DNA of 64,000 bases from Actinotignum schaalii (GTDB taxonomy: Bacteria; Actinomycetota; Actinomycetes; Actinomycetales; Actinomycetaceae). The position numbers and the translations under genes are program-made. Below the pieces are notes generated by a model that was given only the letters and a program-made list of their open reading frames with translations, searched no databases and was not told where the DNA came from. Position 1 is the first letter of the stretch. The number at the start of each line of letters is the position of its first letter. The stretch covers positions 62,001 to 126,000 of the forward strand of contig NZ_JARBHJ010000001.1 in NCBI RefSeq assembly GCF_028864145.1, read 5' to 3'. This document shows, one piece after another, positions 34,470-43,970 of this stretch.

Positions 34470-36521
34470 TCAGACGCGCGTAATCCCCGCGAAATCAAAG
34501 GCGGCCGCGAGATCCTGGTGGAGGCGCGGCACGCCCATAATCTCCTGAATATGGCGCTCACCCGCGGTAGCGAGGCGCTCCCACAACTCATCATCACGCA
34601 TGCCGTCCACGATGGCCCGGGCGAATTCCTCCGGGCTATTGGCGATCAGCGCGGTGTGGCGGTCCTCCAAGCCCATACCCTCTGCGCCGATATCGGTGGT
34701 CACAATAGGCACGCCCCAGGAGAGAGATTCTCCGACCTTGCCCTTCACGCCAGCACCGTAGCGTAGCGGCGCGATGGAGAGCCGGGCCGGATTATAAACA
34801 TCGGCTAAATCAGCGGCGTAGCCGCGTAGCTTCACACCGTTCCCCTCAAAAACGCGCAGGGATTCCGGCGGGTTCTTCCCGTACACATTGACCTCGACAT
34901 CACCGAGCTCTTTACGCACCAGCGGGTGCACCTCGGTGAAATACCATTTCAGGCCATCCGCGTTCGGGGGATGGGCGAAGGAGCCAATAAAACTGATGCT
35001 GCGCCGGCCCGTCAAACCGGCGGGGTGCTCTACCGGGACGTGCACATTCCCCACTACAAAGACCGGAAGTTCGGGGTGGTCCGCATGCAGCATCTTGGCC
35101 TCTGCGGAGGACACAACCAGGGTGGCGGTGCTCGCTCGCATAACCCCGAGCTCCAATTCCTTAGTTTGATGCGCGGCGGTGATAAGAGCAGCGTCATCGG
35201 CAAGTTTCGCTTCGCGTAATTCGCGGGTACCGTGCAGATCCACCGTGTCAAAAATAACGGGGACACCCGGAAGTGCGTGGGTAATGGGGAAGAGGCTTGC
35301 GGCGGCTACCCCGACTCGGGAGAGTATCACCCCGCGCACATTCCCGCGCAGCAGGATGGTGAGGGCTTGCCCGCTAATATTCGCGCGGCCCATATCGTTA
35401 TATGTATCGTAGACAACCTGGATCCCGTACGCGGTCAAATTGCCGACATAGGGTTCGTGGCGGGTTTTGTTTTGCGGAATGAAGATGGGTTGGTATCCGA
35501 GCCGGAGCAGTTCCAGCAAAATCTGTTCCATTCGCACCGAACCCGAGTCCAGATCCGGGGTGATAACAGCGCCGTCGCATACAATAACAACATTTTTCGT
35601 ATGAACGGCTCTTTCGATCTCAAAATCGGGATCCTCTTCTGGACTTAACGGCTGCGCGGCCAGCTCAGCCGCCCATTTTTGCCGGAACTTGTCCCGATTG
35701 ATGACCTGGTAACGTTTCGTTCCAGACGAGGTTTCGGTCCCGTTCGATACGCCTTCGTGGTGAATAACGAGGGAGCGCGGTTCATAAACGGTGCGGTAGC
35801 CCAAGCGCCGTACTTCAAAAGCCAGATCGGTATCTTCGTAGTAGGCGGGAATATAGCGTTCATCAAAGCCGCCCAGTTCATCAAGAATGGACTTGCGTAC
35901 CGCCAAGCACGCTCCGGAACAGTAATCAACATCCCGGAAATAGGTATAGGAGTGATTTTCGGGATTATCTCCCTTCCCGTAATTCCAGGCGCTACCGTCA
36001 GAAAATACCACGCCGCCAGCTTCCTGCAACGTACCATCTGCGTACACCAAGCGCGCTCCCACCAGCCCAATGGTGGGATCCTTCAGGCGTTCCACAATGG
36101 GCAGGAGCCAGCCGGGATTCACTTCGGTGTCATTATTGAGATAGATAACAATCTCACCGCGCGCATACTGGAGTCCGGTATTGCAGGCCCGAATAAAACC
36201 GCCGTTTTTCGGCATATGAACAACGCGCAAGCCGATAATGCGATCCAGCTTCTTGCCGGTGGAATCCGGGGAACAATCATCTACCGCGATGATTTCATAA
36301 GGAATATTCCCTGCCGTTTCCGCCACCGCTTTCAGGCAGGCAAAAGTTTCCTTCCAGTGCCCGTAGACAGGAATAATGATGGACACCAGCGGCCGCTCCG
36401 AGCAGGGCACCTGGTAGAGAAGCTTCTGGAGTACCTTGCGCCCGGCAGTTTCCGCTCCCGGAACGCGGCGCAGCGCGGAACGGAGGGCAGTCATGGCCGA
36501 GGAAGAAGAAACATTCGTCAC
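34470..36521 (-). CDS. double glycosyltransferase: GT2 domain fused to GT4-like domain
   Basis: A 683-residue fusion with the same order of domains as the gene at 26004. GT2 part (about 40-290): VSIIIPVYGHWKETFACL, EIIAVDDCSPD, NGGFIRACNTGL, VIYLNNDTEVNP and YYEDTDLAFEVRR. GT-B part (about 305-680): VVIVCDGAVITPDLDSG, IGSFAHPPNADGL, the donor-site region GYAADLADVY and GVKGKVGESLSWGVPIV. The enzyme probably adds two consecutive sugars to a growing surface glycan. I choose the GTG at 36521, which has AAAGGA 8 nt before it, over an ATG at 36551 that has none. No coupled partner gene is present here, unlike at 26004. Confidence 0.86.
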   Translation of the reverse strand: MTNVSSSSAMTALRSALRRVPGAETAGRKVLQKLLYQVPCSERPLVSIIIPVYGHWKETFACLKAVAETAGNIPYEIIAVDDCSPDSTGKKLDRIIGLRVVHMPKNGGFIRACNTGLQYARGEIVIYLNNDTEVNPGWLLPIVERLKDPTIGLVGARLVYADGTLQEAGGVVFSDGSAWNYGKGDNPENHSYTYFRDVDYCSGACLAVRKSILDELGGFDERYIPAYYEDTDLAFEVRRLGYRTVYEPRSLVIHHEGVSNGTETSSGTKRYQVINRDKFRQKWAAELAAQPLSPEEDPDFEIERAVHTKNVVIVCDGAVITPDLDSGSVRMEQILLELLRLGYQPIFIPQNKTRHEPYVGNLTAYGIQVVYDTYNDMGRANISGQALTILLRGNVRGVILSRVGVAAASLFPITHALPGVPVIFDTVDLHGTRELREAKLADDAALITAAHQTKELELGVMRASTATLVVSSAEAKMLHADHPELPVFVVGNVHVPVEHPAGLTGRRSISFIGSFAHPPNADGLKWYFTEVHPLVRKELGDVEVNVYGKNPPESLRVFEGNGVKLRGYAADLADVYNPARLSIAPLRYGAGVKGKVGESLSWGVPIVTTDIGAEGMGLEDRHTALIANSPEEFARAIVDGMRDDELWERLATAGERHIQEIMGVPRLHQDLAAAFDFAGITRV

Positions 36522-36737
36522 GGCGGAATCCTTTGGTTGAAGAGGCGGCATCGGCTGTTCTGTTCTTTGAATTGTACTGTAGCGGCGCGCCGCGGCGCGG
36601 GAAGCACGGACCTCGCGGCGCGGGATACTGTTGGGATGCCGGCGCCCTCCCAGCGTGCACCTGCGTATCTCCCCGTGCGAGCCCGCGTAGCTTGTTAGGC
36701 TAGGTGCTGGATAATCGCTGATATGGCGGAGAGGGAT

Positions 36738-37787
36738 ATGAAACTATTTGTGCAGGTTCCGTGTTTGAACGAGGAAAAAACCTTGCCCCTGGTACTGGAG
36801 TCCATTCCCAAGGAAATTCCGGGCATCGATAGCATAGAGATCCTTATTATCGACGACGGATCGACGGACGCGACCGTGGAGGTCGCTAAATCCTACGGGG
36901 TCACACACTTTGTACGCCACGCCCGCAACCAGGGCCTGGCACGCTCCTTCCGGGACGGCGTGGAATACGCGCTCGCGAACGGCGCGGATATCGTGGTGAA
37001 TACCGACGGTGATAACCAGTACCCCCAGGAAGCTATCCCGGAACTGGTGGCCCCCATTGTGGCCGGGCGGGCCGATATTGTGATCGCGGACCGGCAAACC
37101 TCCAAAATCGCGCACTTCTCCCGTTTCAAGAAGCTCATGCAGAATGTGGGTTCCCGGGTGGTCAATCGGGCGGCCGGCACCAAACTCCCGGACGCTGCCT
37201 CCGGTTTCCGCGCCTACTCCAAGGGCGCGCTCTACCGCCTCAATGTGGTCACCCAATTCTCCTACTGCATGGAGACTATTATTCAGGCCGGTAATAAGCG
37301 CTTGCGTATCGACTCCGTACCCATTACCACCAACCCGAAAACTCGCGAATCGCGCCTGTTTTCCAATATTTTCCAGCACATGTTCAAATCGGGAACCGCG
37401 ATTGTGCGTTCCTACCTCATGTTTAAACCCCATGTGCCCCTCGGCTGGACGGCAGCGATTACCGGGATCCTCGGTGCCATTCCTTTTATCCGCTTCCTCA
37501 TCTTCTACTTCATGGGGCAGGGCGCAGGCCATATCCAATCTCTTATTTTCGGTTCGGCCATGATCGTGGCTTCGATTATTTCCATCACCATCCTCATCAT
37601 CGCGGACCTGCTGAAAACCAATCGCGTGCTCCTCGAACAGCAACTGGAGGGCATTAAAGCCCTGCGCTTCGGCCCGCCGCGCCCGCTGGCTGCCACCGCG
37701 AGCATCGAGCAAGCCCCCCATGCGCTCGAGGTGCCCGATGAGCTGGAATCCCGCCAGGTGGGCGAGGCGGGGGAGGCCCGCGCGTGA
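36738..37787 (+). CDS. GT2 glycosyltransferase with C-terminal membrane anchor
   Basis: A 349-residue DPM1-like enzyme. VQVPCLNEEKTLPLVL, ILIIDDGSTDATVE, RNQGLARSFRDGV and VVNTDGDNQYPQEAI (D-G-D) define the GT domain (1-225). Two membrane helices follow (about 235-257 and 267-290), with a charged tail. This resembles GtrB/ArnC-type polyprenyl-phosphate sugar synthases. The ATG at 36738 has GGAG 7 nt before it; an ATG 15 nt upstream is an alternative. Its stop overlaps the next start by 4 nt (GTGA). Confidence 0.88.
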   Translation: MKLFVQVPCLNEEKTLPLVLESIPKEIPGIDSIEILIIDDGSTDATVEVAKSYGVTHFVRHARNQGLARSFRDGVEYALANGADIVVNTDGDNQYPQEAIPELVAPIVAGRADIVIADRQTSKIAHFSRFKKLMQNVGSRVVNRAAGTKLPDAASGFRAYSKGALYRLNVVTQFSYCMETIIQAGNKRLRIDSVPITTNPKTRESRLFSNIFQHMFKSGTAIVRSYLMFKPHVPLGWTAAITGILGAIPFIRFLIFYFMGQGAGHIQSLIFGSAMIVASIISITILIIADLLKTNRVLLEQQLEGIKALRFGPPRPLAATASIEQAPHALEVPDELESRQVGEAGEARA

Positions 37788-38974
37788 GAATCCTGGGCTT
37801 TGGTACCTACAACACCGCGAACCACCCCCGGGTAGGGGTGCTGCTGCGCGGATTGGCTGACCACGGGCATACCGTGCGTGAACTCAACTACCCCCTCGAT
37901 ACCGGCACCGCCGGGCGGGTAGCTGCGCTCGCCAGCGCCCGCGGGGCACTTTCTTTCGGTGCGGATATTGCCCGGCACTGGTGGCGCCTGGTGCGCGGAG
38001 CCCGGCGCTTTCGCGGCCCGCACGCCCCGGACGTTATCGTGGTGGGCTACCTCGGCCACTTTGATGTGCTCCTCGCCCGTCTCCTTTTCCCACGCACCCC
38101 CATTGTGCTCGACCACCTTATTTTCGCCTCCACCACCGCCACTGACCGCGGCCTGAACACCGGCATCAAAGACCGCCTGCTGCGCACCCTGGATAGCGCC
38201 GCTATTCGCGCCTCCACCATCACGGTCCTGGATACCCCCGCGCACCTGGCACATATGCCCGAAGCCCTGCGCGCTCGCGGCGTTGTTGTTCCCGTGGGCT
38301 CGCCGGAAAGCTTCTTCGCGGCCCGCAGCGCGCATCCGGTCCACACCCCACCCCGCGTGGTTTTTTACGGCCTCTTCACGCCGCTGCAGGGCACTGTCAC
38401 GATTGCGCGTGCCCTGCGCCTCGTCGAGGAACGCGGCGTGGACCTCGAGGTTACCCTCATCGGTACCGGTCAAGATTATGCCGAAGTGCGCGAGATTCTG
38501 GCGGGCGAGGGCGCGCACGTCCGGGTGACGTGGCGGGATTGGGTCGACGCCGCCGCGCTGCCGCGCGATATCGCCACCCATGACCTCTGCCTGGGAATCT
38601 TCGGAACTTCGGATAAGGCCCAGCGTGTGGTTCCGAATAAGGCCTATCAGGGCATGGCCGCCGGCCTGGCCCTCATCACCTCGGATACCGCCCCGCAACG
38701 CGAGATGCTCAAAGAAGCCGCCTGCTACGTTCCCGCGGGGGATGCCAGGGCGCTAGCCGATATGCTCGTCCGCCTTGCCGCGGAGCCGGAAGTTGTTACC
38801 GCGGCACGCACCCGCGCCGCCGCGCGCGCGGATCTAGCTTTCCACCCCGCCCAGGTGGTGCGCCCCCTCCTCGCCGCCCTCGACCGAGTCCCGGGCCGGC
38901 GCGGCACGAGCCGCAGCAAAGTCCCAGATTTTGGTGCAAATATCCACCAGAGCGGCGAAAAGAGCACCCGGTGA
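37784..38974 (+). CDS. GT4-like glycosyltransferase (GT-B fold)
   Basis: A 396-residue GT-B enzyme. LGFGTYNTANHPRVGVLLRG opens the N-terminal Rossmann-like domain, VVFYGLFTPLQG begins the C-terminal one, and VPNKAYQGMAAGLALITSDT is the donor-binding segment with the loop usually holding an Glu-x7-Glu motif, here only partly kept. It lacks a membrane segment. Second gene in a three-gene operon with 4-nt overlaps on both sides, so stoichiometric production with the GT2 enzyme and the flippase-like protein is likely. Confidence 0.82.
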   Translation: MRILGFGTYNTANHPRVGVLLRGLADHGHTVRELNYPLDTGTAGRVAALASARGALSFGADIARHWWRLVRGARRFRGPHAPDVIVVGYLGHFDVLLARLLFPRTPIVLDHLIFASTTATDRGLNTGIKDRLLRTLDSAAIRASTITVLDTPAHLAHMPEALRARGVVVPVGSPESFFAARSAHPVHTPPRVVFYGLFTPLQGTVTIARALRLVEERGVDLEVTLIGTGQDYAEVREILAGEGAHVRVTWRDWVDAAALPRDIATHDLCLGIFGTSDKAQRVVPNKAYQGMAAGLALITSDTAPQREMLKEAACYVPAGDARALADMLVRLAAEPEVVTAARTRAAARADLAFHPAQVVRPLLAALDRVPGRRGTSRSKVPDFGANIHQSGEKSTR

Positions 38975-39894
38975 AGAAAATTCTTAGCGTCCTGCAAGCA
39001 CCTCCCATGCGGGCCGGGTTTATGATCCTCGCGGTCATTGCCGCGATCTGGGCCATCGTGGCCAACCGGGAGGCCGTGGGAGAGGCGCTAGCCGCACTGC
39101 CCTGGTGGGTGAGTTTGGCCGGAATCGCGCTATCTCTCCTCTACGTGGCTTGCACGATGGTTTCCTGGCGCTACCTTCTCAATGACGTGGGCCAGCCCGT
39201 CCCTGCGCGGGTAGCCCGGCGTATTTTTTATAGCTCCCAAGTGGCGAAATACCTGCCCGGCGGAGTGTGGAATTTCGTGGCGGCCGCGGAAATGGGCGCG
39301 GCGCATTCCATCGCCCGGCGGCGCTCCTTCGTGGCGTTGCTCGTCTCCATGGTAGTTTCCATCGTTACCGGCCTGGTGCTCGCGGTCCTCGCGCTGCTCC
39401 TCGGCCCGGCCGGCCTCATGGCGGATTACGGCTGGCTTGCCCTGGCCATCCCGGTGGGCGTGGTGGCCCTGATTCCACCGGTTCTCAATAAAATCATTAG
39501 CCTGGGCCTAAAAATTCTGCGGCGCGGGCAACTGGAAGCACAGCTGAGTTGGCGCGGCACCGGCCTGGCGGCATTGTGGGCCGCGGCCGGATGGCTCCTC
39601 ATGGGCGCCCAGCTCTGGCTCATGCTCATATACCAGGGCATGGCCGCCTCGATCCCCACCTTCCTGCTCGCCACCGGCGGTTACGCGCTAGGCTGGACCG
39701 TCGGTTTTCTTGTTTTCTTCGTCCCGGCCGGGGTGGGGGTGCGGGAACTGGCTCTTGCCGCAGTACTGTCTACCGCGGTTGGGAGCGGGCCGGTTGTCGT
39801 CGTCGTACTACTCTCGCGCGTTTTCACGACTCTCGCGGACGTGAGCCTCGGGCTCCTCGCCGGTTTCGCCGCGCGCCGTGCGGCCCGCCGCTAA
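38971..39894 (+). CDS. lysylphosphatidylglycerol synthase transmembrane region (flippase-like) protein
   Basis: A 307-residue protein with about eight membrane segments matching the membrane domain of MprF (UPF0104). It lacks the soluble lysyl-transferase domain. Stand-alone members often accompany glycosyltransferases and are thought to move lipid-linked substrates. SSQVAKYLPGGVWNFV and FFVPAGVGVREL are the family signatures. GTG start overlapping the preceding stop. Its last 87 bp overlap the end of the convergent DUF2142 gene; the C-terminal helix in this overlap is conserved, so this is the older reading of the stretch. Confidence 0.87.
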   Translation: MKKILSVLQAPPMRAGFMILAVIAAIWAIVANREAVGEALAALPWWVSLAGIALSLLYVACTMVSWRYLLNDVGQPVPARVARRIFYSSQVAKYLPGGVWNFVAAAEMGAAHSIARRRSFVALLVSMVVSIVTGLVLAVLALLLGPAGLMADYGWLALAIPVGVVALIPPVLNKIISLGLKILRRGQLEAQLSWRGTGLAALWAAAGWLLMGAQLWLMLIYQGMAASIPTFLLATGGYALGWTVGFLVFFVPAGVGVRELALAAVLSTAVGSGPVVVVVLLSRVFTTLADVSLGLLAGFAARRAARR

Positions 39895-41442
39895 AGTCTG
39901 CGGATGCAGATACTCGCGCCACGCGGCACGTAGCGCGCTCAGATGCGGGCGGTAGCGGCGCACAACAACGTACGCAACCGCGCAGGAAAGTCCCACGCAC
40001 AACAGGAGACCCAGGAGCGCGCGGGGCGGCGTCGTCCAGGCGACCGCGAACACCGGGGTACGCAAGCCCACGTAAAAACGCCAGGCCATCCGCACCGTGA
40101 AATCAATGGTGGTGACGGCGAAGAGCAGTGCCCCGGCCAGGGAAAGAACCGGAAGGAGGCGGGAGGCACGCGCGGGATCCGTCTGTTTACGCAGGTCGTG
40201 ATGCTGGAGGAGGGCCGCCGCGCATGTCACCAAGAACGGGAAAACGAAGGGGAACCAATAGCGTCCCTGCCACATAACCAGCGGGATACGATCCGCCACC
40301 GCAGTATTGAGGAGCAGGGCGCTGAAGGGGAGAACCACCACCCCGAAAATAACCGCGCGGCGGTGGTGGCGTGCCCCGGCCCGGTAGACCGCGATAAGCA
40401 GGCAGGCGAAGAAAATTACGTAGCACAGGGAGACCGGGCTGCTCGGCTCCACGTTTCGCCAGCCCGCGGTACCTATTGTTTCGTGGATGTAATAGGGCAT
40501 GGTCCCCAGGATTTGTAGACCCATGCGGAAAGCACCCTTATTCGCCACCGGATCGGGTGCTTTCCCGTAGGTGGAGGACAGGTAATTCCATCCGAACCAG
40601 GCGAGGCACCCCAGGGCACATAGCGCGAGGAAAATCCAGAATCCGGGGGTGCGCAGGTAGCGCTGTACCGCCACGCGCCCAAAAATAATTGCGAAAAGTA
40701 GACACAGCAGTATCGCCCAGTAGGGACCCACCGGGCGCGCGCAAATGAGGGGGATAGCGGCTAGACCCCCGCCGATCCAGCGCCACAGCTCTTCGCGGGC
40801 GGGAACGTGGTTGAGGAGGGGGAGGAGGAAACCGGTGAGGGCCAGGGCCGCCCCGATTTCCATCGATTGCGGATTAGAAAAACCGCTGAGGGAATAGAAA
40901 CCCGGAGCGAGCAGGCCGATGGTGAGATAGGGGAGCGCCGCGCTGCGCAGCCCCGCGTAAAGAGAAGAGAAGCCGAGCGCGGCCAGCCCGGCGAAAAGCC
41001 CGGCGGAGAGCACCCGGATACCCCAGAGCACATATTTCCCGGAGGCCAGCAGCAGGGGCCAGTGGGTGAGGTAGTAGTAGAGCGGCGGATAGTTAACCGC
41101 CGAGGTGCCCTGGGAGATGAGTTCGTCATTTGTGGTGAAAATACGGGAGCAGAAAGCGGTGGCGGCCGGGTCGTGGCGCCAGCAATCGGGGGCACCGCGC
41201 CGCAAAAAAGCGGGGGCATCCACGCGGATACTCTTTTGGGGGATTTGCCCGGTGACCACGGCATAGCCGTAAATTTCGTGCTGGGTTTCATCGGGGCCGC
41301 CGTTGAGCGGGGTGAGCAAACTGAGTCCCATCGCATAGATAAAGAAACCCACGAAGGCGAGGAGGAACACTTTTCCGTGCACTACCCGCCGGCGGTCCCG
41401 CGAAAAATCGATGGAACGCGCCTCAGCAGCATCGCCGCCCAT
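39808..41442 (-). CDS. DUF2142 family membrane protein, GT-C-like
   Basis: A 544-residue polytopic protein (about 11 membrane segments). In the first outer loop GGPDETQHEIYGY places the D-E pair characteristic of the family, and NYPPLYYYLTHWPLL follows in the next loop. These positions match GT-C transferases, so it probably transfers a polyprenyl-linked sugar outside the cell. It is a paralogue of the next gene upstream. The last ~30 residues (rich in Arg/Glu) are poorly conserved and overlap the convergent gene. ATG at 41442 has GAGG 5 nt before it; a GTG at 41448 is an alternative. Confidence 0.82.
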   Translation of the reverse strand: MGGDAAEARSIDFSRDRRRVVHGKVFLLAFVGFFIYAMGLSLLTPLNGGPDETQHEIYGYAVVTGQIPQKSIRVDAPAFLRRGAPDCWRHDPAATAFCSRIFTTNDELISQGTSAVNYPPLYYYLTHWPLLLASGKYVLWGIRVLSAGLFAGLAALGFSSLYAGLRSAALPYLTIGLLAPGFYSLSGFSNPQSMEIGAALALTGFLLPLLNHVPAREELWRWIGGGLAAIPLICARPVGPYWAILLCLLFAIIFGRVAVQRYLRTPGFWIFLALCALGCLAWFGWNYLSSTYGKAPDPVANKGAFRMGLQILGTMPYYIHETIGTAGWRNVEPSSPVSLCYVIFFACLLIAVYRAGARHHRRAVIFGVVVLPFSALLLNTAVADRIPLVMWQGRYWFPFVFPFLVTCAAALLQHHDLRKQTDPARASRLLPVLSLAGALLFAVTTIDFTVRMAWRFYVGLRTPVFAVAWTTPPRALLGLLLCVGLSCAVAYVVVRRYRPHLSALRAAWREYLHPQTLAAGRTARGETGEEPEAHVRESRENARE

Positions 41443-41499
41443 GATCACCTCGATTAGTCATTGATTTACGTACATCTCATAACAAGTAAGCCCAAGGAA

Positions 41500-43038
41500 T
41501 TATATGACGGGCGCGGGAGAATCGGCACATCTGCGCGCGTAGCGCCACGTGAACACCAGGTACGTTCCCGCTACCGTGATGGCGAGCGCGGCGCCGATGA
41601 GGGCGTGCGGCGGGGTATCGGTGAGGACCCGCCCCAGTGGCGCCGTGGTGATGCCCGCGTAAAAACGCCAGGCCATCCGCACCGTGATATCAACGGTGGC
41701 CAGGAAGAAAAGAGCGGAGGTCGCGCGAGCGAGTGCCCCGCTCACCGTGGAACGACGGCGCCCGGAGGTCGCTATGAGCATCACGCACACCCAGAAGAGC
41801 GGGAAGAGGAAGGGGAAGCCGTAGCGGCCCTGCCAGATAGGGAAGGTGGTGCGGCTGAGCACCAGGGTATTCATGAGGACGGCGCTGAGCGGTAGCGATA
41901 TAAAAGCCAGGGCGATAGACACCCGGTGCCGCGCCTTCCCCCCATGCCACGCGGCCGCCACAACGGCGAAGATGACCACCCAGTAGAGCACCGTGACCGG
42001 TACCGAGGTGGTGACCGAGCGCCAGCCGGCCGTTCCGATGGTTTCGTGCATGTAGTAGCGGAAGTTCCCGAGCAGGCGCAAGGTGAGAGCACCCCAGCCG
42101 TCGTTGATAACTTCGGTGGGAGTGGGGCCGTAGATTGTGGAGATGCGGGTCCAGGTCAGCCAGCCCAGGCACCCGGCCGCGCAGAGTGCCATAAATATCC
42201 CGAAAGCGCGGGTACGAATATAGGTGCGCACCCGCTCGCGCCCTAATACCCCGGCCAGCAGCAGGCACATGGCAATAGCCCAGTACGGACCTACCGGGCG
42301 TGCCAGAATGAGCAGGACTGCCGCGCAGCCTCCCGCGATCCACCGCCTCGCCGTTTCCCGCGGGGAAAGGGACTGAACAAGCGGGATGAGGCACCCGGCC
42401 ATGGCGAGGGCCGCCCCGATTTCCAGACTTTGGGGATTAGAAAAACCCGCGAAGGTGAAAAAAGCCGGGGTGAGGACGGTGAGGGCGATGCAGGCTTCGA
42501 GGCGATGGGGTAAGCCGGCCACGAAGGCGGAAACCCCGAAAGCTGCCAGTAACGAAAAGAGCAGCGCGGAACATATTCGCACGGCCCAGAGCGCCGCCGC
42601 ACCGCTGAGAAAACGCAGGGGCTGGTGGGTGAGGGCGTAGTAGAGGGGCGGGTAATTGACCGCGCTTGTTCCCATTTCCCGCAGGGTGGCATCGGAGCTG
42701 AGCGGGGGTGAACACCACGCCGTTTGGGCGCGGGTGGTGCGCCAGCAATCGGGGGCACCCGAACGCAGGTAGCGCGGGGCGAGTACCCGTTCCGATTCGA
42801 GCGGGATATTACCCGTGACCACCTGGTACCCGTAAATTTCGTGCACGGGTTCATCCGGGGAGCCCTGCAGCGGGGTGAGCAGGCTCAAGCCTGTGGTGTA
42901 GCAGAGAAAAGCGAGAAAAGAAAAAAGGAAAATCCGAGGGGACCACAGGCCGCGGGCGGTGGGAGCGGGCGGGTCGGTCGGAGCGGGCGGGGCAGCCGGA
43001 GCAGCCGGAGGAGCGGGGCGGTGCGGACGAGGTGTCAT
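41500..43038 (-). CDS. DUF2142 family membrane protein, GT-C-like
   Basis: A 512-residue paralogue of the protein encoded just downstream. An N-terminal Pro/Ala-rich tail (1-30) precedes about 11 membrane segments. GSPDEPVHEIYGYQVVTG and NYPPLYYALTHQPL hold the conserved motifs, and SGAPDCWR with a later TAWCSPP gives two cysteines shared with the paralogue, possibly an extracellular disulfide. ATG overlaps the stop of the rhamnosyltransferase-like gene (ATGA). Function as outer-face transferase is inferred. Confidence 0.83.
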   Translation of the reverse strand: MTPRPHRPAPPAAPAAPPAPTDPPAPTARGLWSPRIFLFSFLAFLCYTTGLSLLTPLQGSPDEPVHEIYGYQVVTGNIPLESERVLAPRYLRSGAPDCWRTTRAQTAWCSPPLSSDATLREMGTSAVNYPPLYYALTHQPLRFLSGAAALWAVRICSALLFSLLAAFGVSAFVAGLPHRLEACIALTVLTPAFFTFAGFSNPQSLEIGAALAMAGCLIPLVQSLSPRETARRWIAGGCAAVLLILARPVGPYWAIAMCLLLAGVLGRERVRTYIRTRAFGIFMALCAAGCLGWLTWTRISTIYGPTPTEVINDGWGALTLRLLGNFRYYMHETIGTAGWRSVTTSVPVTVLYWVVIFAVVAAAWHGGKARHRVSIALAFISLPLSAVLMNTLVLSRTTFPIWQGRYGFPFLFPLFWVCVMLIATSGRRRSTVSGALARATSALFFLATVDITVRMAWRFYAGITTAPLGRVLTDTPPHALIGAALAITVAGTYLVFTWRYARRCADSPAPVI

Positions 43039-43967
43039 ACTGCCGCATCACCGATGCGTCCGCCGCGCCGCCGCCGCGCATCACGTAATCCCTGGCGCAT
43101 GAGCTGGCGCCGCTCGGCCCCGCGGTCGAGGAGCAGCCCGTTAAAAGCCAGGTATTTCGCCAGCCACCAGGCATAGCGCACCCGCCACTTGCCCGGGAAT
43201 AGCGAACTGCCAATCACCCGGGCGGTATTGCGCACCAGATAGTAATTGCGGATCGGGGCATGGACGTGGACCGGTTGCGTGCGCCCGGGAAGAAGAACGA
43301 CGGCGTCACCTAGGGAGTGGTAGAGCCGGGCGGCCGTCACGCACACCAGGCGCCACCCCTGGCTGCGGGCCCGCACGCCCCACTCCAGGTCCACGTGGTC
43401 GATAAAGAGGGCGGTGCCCATCCCGCCCACGTCATCGAGCGTCTCCATCCGAATGAGGCAGCCGGAGGCGATAAGGAAAGCAACGTCGAGGACCGGGCGT
43501 TCCAGTTCGGCCGCGGTGGCGCGCTTGGGGGCCCACTCGCGGGCAACGTAGACCAATTGGTCCTCCCCTTCGCGTTCTTCGCTGGGGAGGGGGCCGGCGG
43601 CACCGATCTGAGGATCACCGGCCAGTACCTCGAGCAGGCGGGCCACCATATCCGAGCCGACCAGGGAATCCTGATCCATGAGCAGTACGAAACGAGCGCC
43701 GCGGGCGCGAGCCTGCTCAATGCCGATATTCGTGGCCGCCGCAATCCCGAGATTCTGGGTGAGTGAAATGAACTGGGCATCCACCGCGCGGGCGCTTTCC
43801 GCTACGGCTGCCCGGCGCGATTCTTCCGAACCGTTATCAATAACCACCACGTGCCCGACCTGCATGGCCAGCGCGGTGAGACGAGCGGCGCAATTCCCGT
43901 CCGGGTTATAGGTGATAACGACCGCGGTGACCTGGTTGGCAAGGGCAGATAGCTCAGCCCGCTTCAT
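43035..43967 (-). CDS. GT2 glycosyltransferase, probable rhamnosyltransferase
   Basis: A 310-residue enzyme. VTAVVITYNPDGNCAARL, VVIDNGSEES, LTQNLGIAAATNIG and VLLMDQDSLVG (D-Q-D) follow the RfbF/RgpB-like rhamnosyltransferase pattern; FIDHVDLEWGVRARSQG carries the likely catalytic acid pair. The gene lies 3 nt after rfbC, which makes the rhamnose donor, and overlaps the DUF2142 gene downstream. This linkage supports a rhamnosyl donor. It should act at the inner face of the membrane. Confidence 0.86.
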   Translation of the reverse strand: MKRAELSALANQVTAVVITYNPDGNCAARLTALAMQVGHVVVIDNGSEESRRAAVAESARAVDAQFISLTQNLGIAAATNIGIEQARARGARFVLLMDQDSLVGSDMVARLLEVLAGDPQIGAAGPLPSEEREGEDQLVYVAREWAPKRATAAELERPVLDVAFLIASGCLIRMETLDDVGGMGTALFIDHVDLEWGVRARSQGWRLVCVTAARLYHSLGDAVVLLPGRTQPVHVHAPIRNYYLVRNTARVIGSSLFPGKWRVRYAWWLAKYLAFNGLLLDRGAERRQLMRQGLRDARRRRGGRIGDAAV

Positions 43968-43970
43968 AAT

